From positions 1,207,001-1,271,000 of the forward strand of contig NZ_CP133017.1 of the NCBI RefSeq assembly GCF_030866765.1: a stretch of 64,000 nt of DNA. Reading direction: 5' to 3'. The DNA is from Paenibacillus silvisoli. GTDB lineage: Bacteria > Bacillota > Bacilli > Paenibacillales > Paenibacillaceae. The first letter of the stretch is position 1, and each line of letters begins with the position of its first letter. Shown in pieces: positions 58,284-64,000 of the stretch. The notes beneath the pieces are model-generated. The model was not told where the DNA came from. It worked only from the letters and a program-made list of their open reading frames with translations, and searched no databases. A program made the position numbers and the translations under genes.

Positions 58284-59033
58284 ATGAACATGAACGAGAG
58301 ACAGCAGCAGCTGCTCGAGCTGCTGGAGAGCAGCGGCGAAGTGAAGGTTGCCGGACTGAAGGAAACGTTCGGCGTTACGGAAATGACGATCCGCCGCGAC
58401 CTCGAGAAGCTGGAGCTGGCCGGCTTTGTGAAGCGGACGTTCGGCGGCGCGATACTGGCTTCGAAGGATGTCGCGCTGCAGGAGCGATCGGTCGTCATGA
58501 CCGACGAGAAGAGCCGAATCGGACGGGCGGCAGCCGCGCTTGTGCAGGAGAACGACTCGATCTTTATCGATGGCGGCACGACGACGCTGTATATTGCGCG
58601 TCATTTGAAGCCCGGCAAAAACATTACGGTTGTTACGAATGCGCTGAACATCGCTCTCGAGCTGCTGGAGAAAGGCATTACGACGGTTGTAACGGGAGGC
58701 ATGGCGCTCGAGACAACCTCGACGCTCGTAGGGCCGGGCACGGTGGAGGCGATCGCGAAGATGGCGTTCGACCGCGTTTTTCTAGGCGCGACGGGCATTA
58801 CGGCAAAGCATGGCTTCAGCAACTCGAACATGTACGAGGCGGAAATTAAACGAATGGCGATCAGGCAGGCGGCGGAGGTCAATGTCGTGGTCGACCGGAC
58901 CAAGTTCGGCGCGAAGGAGCTGTTCTCGTTTGCCGCGCTGAGCGAGGCGCACCGAATTGTGTGCGACCGGCTGCCTGAGCCGGATTTGCTGCTGGCTTGC
59001 CAGGAAAGCGGAGTGGAGCTGTTGGAGGCATAG
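58284..59033 (+). CDS. DeoR-family transcriptional regulator
   Basis: A 249-residue DeoR protein: winged helix at residues 5-58 (VAGLKETFGVTEMTIRRDLE, AGFVKRTFGGAIL) and a sugar-phosphate-sensing domain (FIDGGTTTLYIARHL, TVVTGGMALETTSTLVGPGT, FLGATGITAKHGFSNSN). It should repress the surrounding module until a phosphorylated intermediate appears, acting on the repeated motif found before both transcription units. Confidence 0.9.
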   Translation: MNMNERQQQLLELLESSGEVKVAGLKETFGVTEMTIRRDLEKLELAGFVKRTFGGAILASKDVALQERSVVMTDEKSRIGRAAAALVQENDSIFIDGGTTTLYIARHLKPGKNITVVTNALNIALELLEKGITTVVTGGMALETTSTLVGPGTVEAIAKMAFDRVFLGATGITAKHGFSNSNMYEAEIKRMAIRQAAEVNVVVDRTKFGAKELFSFAALSEAHRIVCDRLPEPDLLLACQESGVELLEA

Positions 59034-59065
59034 TGGGGGTCTGGTGTTGGATTTGATCATTTTGG

Positions 59066-59138
59066 TAGACAGTGCTCATGCTGTCGGTTAGACTGGTGTT
59101 ATAAACGAACATTACTTGTTCTAACAGAACAGAGGGGA
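59066..59138 (+). promoter_or_regulatory. Promoter and putative DeoR operator of the aldolase operon
   Basis: TAGACA (59066-59071), 17-base spacer, TAGACT (59089-59094), then GGTGTTATAAACGAACAT, TTGTTCTAACAGAACAGAGG. TTGTTCTAACAGAACA is itself a near-palindrome. The arrangement mirrors 57129-57198. Confidence 0.6.
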
Positions 59139-59147
59139 ATGGTAGCC

Positions 59148-60008
59148 ATGTCGTCATCGTCTGTGAAACCAAGGCTTAATCGGATGTTCAGCGCGCAAGG
59201 CAAATGTTTTGATGTGGCGGTTGATCACGGTTTTTTCAATGAAGCTTCATTCTTGTCGGGCATTGAAAATATGAAGCAAGCGATCGAGACGATTGTACAG
59301 GCGAACCCGGACTGCATCCAGCTCAGCGTCGGGCAGGCGAAATGGCTGCAAGAGATTCCGGGCAAAGGAAAGCCGGGGCTTGTGCTGCGGACCGATGCGG
59401 CCAATATTTATGGCACGGAGCTGCCGCGGTTTCTCTTCAGCGAGCTGATCGACCGCGCCATCGAGAAGGCGGTTGCGCTCGATGCGGTTGCGGTCTGCGT
59501 CAATTTGCTGCTGCTGCCGGGACAGCCGGAGCTGCACCATCAGTGCGTGCGCAATATTTCGCTGCTCAAGAGCGAGTGCGAACGGTATGGCATGCCGCTC
59601 ATGGTCGAGCCGCTGGTCATGCTGCCGAATGAGGCGAAAGGCGGCTACATGGTCGACGGCGACATTAACAAAATTATGCCGCTCATCCGTCAAGGCGTGG
59701 AGCTCGGCGCAGACGTGATCAAAGCCGACCCGTGCGACAACGTCAGTGAATACCATCGCGTCATCGAGGTGGCGTCAGGGGTACCGGTCTTGGTACGCGG
59801 CGGCGGTCGGGCTAGCGACGAGGAAATCGTAAACCGCACGGTCGAGCTGATGAAGCAGGGCGCGTCCGGCATCGTGTACGGCCGTAACGTCATCCAACAT
59901 CCGAATCCGGCCGGCATGACGAACGCGCTGATGGCGATCGTGCATCACGGCGCTTCGGCAGAAGAGGCGCTGGCCATTCTCGGCGGAAAGGATGCGAGCG
60001 TAGAATGA
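59148..60008 (+). CDS. Class I aldolase, DhnA/LsrF-like (DeoC/LacD superfamily)
   Basis: A 286-residue TIM-barrel aldolase of the DhnA/FbaB/LsrF type. Characteristic segments are CFDVAVDHGFF at the N-terminus, MPLMVEPLVMLP, DVIKADPCDN containing the candidate Schiff-base lysine, and PVLVRGGGRASDEEI for phosphate binding. ATG 59148 has AGAGGGG nine bases upstream; ATG 59139 is too close to it. Likely cleaves a ketose (bis)phosphate made by the PfkB kinase of this operon. The exact substrate is open. Confidence 0.82.
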   Translation: MSSSSVKPRLNRMFSAQGKCFDVAVDHGFFNEASFLSGIENMKQAIETIVQANPDCIQLSVGQAKWLQEIPGKGKPGLVLRTDAANIYGTELPRFLFSELIDRAIEKAVALDAVAVCVNLLLLPGQPELHHQCVRNISLLKSECERYGMPLMVEPLVMLPNEAKGGYMVDGDINKIMPLIRQGVELGADVIKADPCDNVSEYHRVIEVASGVPVLVRGGGRASDEEIVNRTVELMKQGASGIVYGRNVIQHPNPAGMTNALMAIVHHGASAEEALAILGGKDASVE

Positions 60009-61165
60009 GCAAACGGATCATTCGGTTCGGGGTTATCGGCTGCGGCTTGATGGGGAAGGAGTTCGCCAGCGCGGCGGCACGGTGGCTGCATCTGGAGGGC
60101 GTCGCGTTCGAGCCGCGCATCGTGGCGGTTTGCGATGCGAACCCGGCTGCGGCGGAATGGTTTCAACGGCAGGTGCCGAGCGTGGAACGCGCGTATACCG
60201 ACTACAAGCAGCTGCTCGCGGATCCGGACGTAGAGGCGGTCTATTGCGCGGTTCCGCACAATTTGCATGCGCAAATTTACGTGGACATCATTGCGGCCGG
60301 GAAGCATTTGCTGGGGGAAAAGCCTTTCGGCATCGACGGTGACGCGAACGCGCGCATCAATGAAGCGTTGGCCGCGCATCCGGAGGTCGTGGTGCGGTGC
60401 TCGTCGGAGTTTCCGTTTTTCCCGGGCGCGCAGCAAATTGTGGAGTGGGTGGCCGAAGGGCGGTTTGGCCGTATTATGGAGGTCGAAGCGGGCTTCTGGC
60501 ATTCGAGCGATCTCGACCCGACGAAGCCGATCAACTGGAAGCGGCGCATCGCGACGAATGGCGAGTACGGCTGCATGGGCGATCTAGGCATGCATGTGCT
60601 GCATTTGCCGATGCGCTTTGGATGGCAGCCAGCGAGCGTGCGCGCGCTGCTGAGCAACATCATCACCGAGCGGCCGGACGGCAAAGGCGATTCCGTTCCG
60701 TGCGAAACGTGGGACAATGCGATTCTCGCCTGCGACGTTAAAAAGGCGGATCAGCGGTTTCCGATGGTGCTGTCAACGAAACGGATTGCGCCTGGGCATG
60801 CGAACACGTGGTTTATCCGCATTCAAGGCACGGAGATGTCGGCGGAGTACAGCACGAAGAATCCGAAGCAGGTCGCTTCGCTGCCCTACACGCCGGGTAA
60901 GCAGCAGGCTTGGCATACGGTGGATGTGCCGTATAAGTCGGCGTATGGCACGATTACGGGCGGCATTTTCGAGTTTGGCTTTTCCGATTCGATTTTGCAA
61001 ATGTGGGCGGCATTCTGTGATGAGCTCGTGCACGGCAGGGACGGCATGAAGCAGCCGTTCTACTGCGCGACGCCGGAGGAGGCGCTTGGCAGCCATCGTC
61101 TATTCACGGCGGCGCTCGAATCCGAACGAACGGGGCAGACGGTCGCGATCGACTGGAGGGATTAG
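60005..61165 (+). CDS. Gfo/Idh/MocA family oxidoreductase
   Basis: A 386-residue NAD(P)-dependent sugar oxidoreductase. The Rossmann motif VIGCGLMGKEF is at residues 10-20. The catalytic-region motif AGKHLLGEKPFG holds the conserved lysine, and the C-terminal domain carries NGEYGCMGDLGMHVLHLPMR with a conserved histidine. It overlaps the aldolase gene by four bases (ATGA). It could oxidise a hydroxyl of the incoming sugar or of a polyol; substrate unknown. Confidence 0.9.
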   Translation: MSKRIIRFGVIGCGLMGKEFASAAARWLHLEGVAFEPRIVAVCDANPAAAEWFQRQVPSVERAYTDYKQLLADPDVEAVYCAVPHNLHAQIYVDIIAAGKHLLGEKPFGIDGDANARINEALAAHPEVVVRCSSEFPFFPGAQQIVEWVAEGRFGRIMEVEAGFWHSSDLDPTKPINWKRRIATNGEYGCMGDLGMHVLHLPMRFGWQPASVRALLSNIITERPDGKGDSVPCETWDNAILACDVKKADQRFPMVLSTKRIAPGHANTWFIRIQGTEMSAEYSTKNPKQVASLPYTPGKQQAWHTVDVPYKSAYGTITGGIFEFGFSDSILQMWAAFCDELVHGRDGMKQPFYCATPEEALGSHRLFTAALESERTGQTVAIDWRD

Positions 61166-61167
61166 CC

Positions 61168-62580
61168 TTGAGCATGACGGAACGGTTGAACGCGGAAGTC
61201 GTGGTTGCCGGCCATATTTGCTTGGACGTCATTCCCGCCATGCAGGCGAGGAAGGATGGGATGGGCGCGATTCTCGTGCCCGGCAAGCTGGTCGACATCG
61301 GCGCGGCGGTCATTTCGACGGGCGGGGCGGTGTCCAATACGGGGCTTGCGCTGCATCGGCTCGGCGTGGCGGCGAAGCTGATGGGGAAGATCGGCGACGA
61401 TCTATTCGGCGGAGCGATATTGGATGTGCTGCAGGGATATGGGAAGGAGCTCGCGGCCGGCATGATCGTGGCGGAGGGTGAGCATACGTCGTACACGCTT
61501 GTCATCAGCCCGCCGAATATTGATCGTATTTTCCTGCATTGCACCGGCGCGAACGATACGTTTACCGCGGATGATTTGAAGGTGGAGGCGCTGTCCGGCG
61601 CGAGGCTGTTTCATTTCGGCTATCCGCCGCTGATGCGGCAAATGTATGCGGGCGGCGGGGAGGAGCTTGCCGGACTGCTTGCGCGCGTCAAGGAAGCGGG
61701 GCTGACGGTGTCGCTCGATTTGGCGAAGCCCGACCCGGAGTCGCCGGCAGGGCAGGCGGATTGGCGAAGCATTTTTGTGAAAGCGCTCCCTTTTGTGGAT
61801 GTGTTTCTGCCGAGCTTCGAGGAGATCCTGTATATGCTTCGGCGCGAGGAGTATGACCGCTTGACGGCGGTGCACGGGACGAGCGATTTGCTGCCGTTCG
61901 CGGAAGGGCTGCTGCTGCGCGAGCTGTCCGGCGAACTGCTTGAGCTCGGCGCCTCAATCGTGGGCTTGAAGCTGGGCGAGCATGGGCTCTATTTGCGCAC
62001 GACGGATGACCGCGCGAAGCTGGAGGCGATGGGTGCCGGAGCGCCGCCTTCCGTGGATGCGTGGCTCGGCCGCGAGCTGCTCGTTCCTTGCTTCGAGGTG
62101 GAGGTGGCGGGAACGACGGGAGCGGGCGATTGCACGATCGCGGGATTTTTGGCCGGCCTGCTGAAGGGGCTGCGGCCGGAGGACGTGCTGAACGGCGCGG
62201 TGGCGGTCGGCGCCTGCAACGTGGAGCATGCCGATGCGACCAGCGGCGTTCCCGCGTGGGAGGCGGTGCAGCAGCGCATGGCGGCCGGTTGGCGCAGGCG
62301 GCCGGTAAGGCTGTCGCTGCCGGGCTGGCGCAGCGGCGTGGAAGGCGATGCGGCGGGAAGGTCGCTTGGCGTTGGCGTGGAAGGCGCGGTCGGTGAAGTG
62401 AGTGGTTTCGGCGTGGCTGGCGTGGAAGGCGTGGTCGGTGAAGCACGTGGCGTCGGCGTGGCAGGCGCGGTCGGTGAAGCGAGTGGCGTCGGAGTAGCTA
62501 GCGTGGAAGGCGTGGTCGGTGAAGCGAGTGGTTTCGGCGTGGCTGGCATATGGTATGGACCGGAGGAAACATTCGAATAG
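61168..62580 (+). CDS. PfkB family carbohydrate kinase with repeat-bearing C-terminal tail
   Basis: A 470-residue ribokinase-like sugar kinase. The N-terminus VVVAGHICLDVIPAM, GGAVSNTGLALHRLG and the ATP/anion-hole motif GTTGAGDCTIAGFLAGLL (catalytic Asp) are standard and end near residue 390. The remaining 80 residues contain about four glycine/valine repeats (VEGVVGEASGFGVA type) before GIWYGPEETFE. Normal family length is about 300-370. TTG 61168 has GGAGGG at suitable distance; ATG 61174 is the alternative. Likely phosphorylates the ketose produced by the isomerase encoded next, feeding the aldolase. Confidence 0.87.
   Translation: MSMTERLNAEVVVAGHICLDVIPAMQARKDGMGAILVPGKLVDIGAAVISTGGAVSNTGLALHRLGVAAKLMGKIGDDLFGGAILDVLQGYGKELAAGMIVAEGEHTSYTLVISPPNIDRIFLHCTGANDTFTADDLKVEALSGARLFHFGYPPLMRQMYAGGGEELAGLLARVKEAGLTVSLDLAKPDPESPAGQADWRSIFVKALPFVDVFLPSFEEILYMLRREEYDRLTAVHGTSDLLPFAEGLLLRELSGELLELGASIVGLKLGEHGLYLRTTDDRAKLEAMGAGAPPSVDAWLGRELLVPCFEVEVAGTTGAGDCTIAGFLAGLLKGLRPEDVLNGAVAVGACNVEHADATSGVPAWEAVQQRMAAGWRRRPVRLSLPGWRSGVEGDAAGRSLGVGVEGAVGEVSGFGVAGVEGVVGEARGVGVAGAVGEASGVGVASVEGVVGEASGFGVAGIWYGPEETFE
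62374..62544 (+). repeat. In-frame minisatellite within the PfkB gene
   Basis: Four direct units of 45, 45, 36 and 45 bases (62374-62418, 62419-62463, 62464-62499, 62500-62544), all multiples of three, each ending in a GG(c/a)GT(g/a)GC-like word. They encode the repeated VEGxVGEASGxGVA peptide. Confidence 0.9.
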
Positions 62581-63144
<564 letters not shown>

Positions 63145-63165
63145 GTGTGCGGGAGGAGGGGCGTG

Positions 63166-63296
63166 TAACGGTCATCCATGTCCGTTAGCTTCGAAAAACT
63201 GCATGTAAAGCTCGAAACTTCAGCCTAACGGTCACAAATGTCCGGTACACGCCCTATTTTCCAAAAATAAGCTAACGGACTACCATGTCCGTTAGC
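63166..63296. repeat. Three TAACGG-palindromes
   Basis: TAACGGTCATCCATGTCCGTTA (63166-63187 in two halves), a decayed copy TAACGGTCACAAATGTCCGG (63226-63245), and GCTAACGGAC-TACCAT-GTCCGTTAGC (63271-63296) with perfect 10-base arms. The 63145-63349 gap holds these and a terminator, no gene. Confidence 0.75.
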
Positions 63297-63306
63297 GGCT
63301 CACGTT

Positions 63307-63340
63307 GGCCTGCACTACTCAACAGAGTGCAGGCCTCTTT
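63307..63340 (+). terminator. Probable terminator of the sugar module
   Basis: GGCCTGCACT, 9-base loop, AGTGCAGGCC, then TCTTT. Lies between convergent genes. Confidence 0.7.
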
Positions 63341-63349
63341 CAGTTGCGC

Positions 63350-64000
63350 CTAAAGCGAGCCGATTTTGTCGCGCAGCACCTGCTCGACTTTGGCGAGATG
63401 GACTTCCATGCGCGAGGCGGCAAGCGCTTCCTCCTGCTGGCCGATCGCCTCGATGATGGCGGCATGCTCGTCGAGCAGGCGGCGCGCGGATTGCCGCTCG
63501 GCGTAGAACCAGAGGGAGCGCGTATCCCGCATGCTTTCATGAAGCCGCTGCGACAGCGACTTCATAAGCTCGACCAGCATCGGGTTATGCGAGGCGGCGG
63601 CTATTTGCTCGTGAAGCAGCACGTCGGCCTGCTCGCTGTAAGCTTCGTCGGCGAGGCGCTCCTCCATGTGCCGAAGCGTTTCATGCATGGCAGCAAGATC
63701 GTCGGCGCTGCGATGCCTTGCGGCGAGCGAGGCGCAGCCGGTTTCGAGCACTTTGCGCACTTCGAGCAGCTGAAGGAGGGAATCGGCGCGGTCGAGCCAT
63801 TCTTCTTTTATCAGAGGTGCCTCGTCCGGCTGCGGCTGCGTCGATTTGACATAGGTGCCGCCGCCTTGGCGGATGTCCAGGAGCCCCTGCGCTTTCAGGG
63901 CGCTTAGCGCTTCGCGGATCGTGGAACGTCCGACGCCGTATTCGGCGGCCAGGTCCACGACGGAAGGGAGCTTGTCCCCGGGCTGAAGCGCGCTGGAGAC
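63350..64000 (-). CDS. FadR-type GntR regulator (FCD domain), N-terminus outside window
   Basis: The visible 216 residues enter at about the first turn of the GntR winged helix (GDKLPS, AEYGVGRSTIREALSALKAQ, GGGTYVKS) and continue through an all-helical FCD ligand domain. That domain carries the metal/ligand motif residues in LLEVRKVLETGCASLAARH, VLLHEQIAAASHNPMLVEL and EHAAIIEAI. The start lies beyond position 64000. FCD regulators often control sugar-acid or organic-acid use; its targets would be outside the window. Confidence 0.9.
   Translation of the reverse strand, partial: VSSALQPGDKLPSVVDLAAEYGVGRSTIREALSALKAQGLLDIRQGGGTYVKSTQPQPDEAPLIKEEWLDRADSLLQLLEVRKVLETGCASLAARHRSADDLAAMHETLRHMEERLADEAYSEQADVLLHEQIAAASHNPMLVELMKSLSQRLHESMRDTRSLWFYAERQSARRLLDEHAAIIEAIGQQEEALAASRMEVHLAKVEQVLRDKIGSL

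Noticed and set aside
59139-59147. Upstream ATG as start of the aldolase
   Set aside because: It overlaps the spacing region of the AGAGGGG ribosome site; the ATG at 59148 is better placed.

Overview
The window reads as chromosomal DNA of a spore-forming, moderately GC-rich member of the Bacillota, most likely a Paenibacillaceae (Paenibacillus/Cohnella-like) species. The evidence is AGGAGG-type ribosome sites, frequent GTG/TTG starts, a YhcN/YlaJ sporulation lipoprotein, an rsbV-rsbW-sigB operon, a caa3-type cta oxidase operon, and sugar ABC importers that lack their own ATPase. No rRNA, tRNA, CRISPR array, insertion sequence or prophage gene was seen.

Layout. 1-5.8 kb: housekeeping and accessory genes (KimA-like potassium importer cut by the window edge, HisJ, MgtC/SapB protein, metallophosphoesterase, YpsA, DUF1904). 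5.0-6.9 kb: AraC regulator divergent from a nucleoside hydrolase, with AraC-type direct repeats between them. 7-12.8 kb: D-Ala-D-Ala carboxypeptidase, a TPR/GH26-like secreted protein, TetR, two very small proteins, MEKHLA, MmcQ, lipase. 13-19 kb: a REC-PP2C phosphatase, a large tandem double-hairpin array, CorA, and rsbV-rsbW-sigB behind a textbook sigma-B promoter. 19-29.7 kb: a GntR/LacI hybrid (AraR-like) regulator divergent from a glycan operon with two GH127-like proteins, a binding protein, two permeases, a PhyH dioxygenase and a RspA/ManD-type dehydratase. 29.8-38.5 kb: a stress protein, then LacI regulator, GH35 beta-galactosidase and a second ATPase-less importer with operators and a cre site.

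38.5-44.3 kb: intergenic palindromes, then an ECF sigma factor, its putative membrane anti-sigma factor and two ABC exporter pairs in one overlapping operon. 44.4-48.2 kb: SulP transporter, AraC regulator, MelA alpha-galactosidase. 48.2-50 kb: pirin and DoxX under an MhqR-like MarR regulator. 50-51.3 kb: palindromes and the sporulation lipoprotein. 51.3-57.1 kb: ctaC-D-E-F, ctaG and a DUF420/CtaM-like gene. 57.1-63.1 kb: a DeoR-controlled sugar module (epimerase-like protein, regulator, class I aldolase, Gfo/Idh oxidoreductase, PfkB kinase with a repeat tail, lyxose-isomerase-like cupin). It ends in a partial FadR/GntR regulator.

Most genes serve plant or microbial carbohydrate use, each block with its own regulator and recognisable candidate operators, plus CcpA cre-like sites. 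The most unusual DNA is non-coding: the roughly 112-bp repeat array next to corA and several nested palindromes whose ends share TAACGG/CCGTTA.
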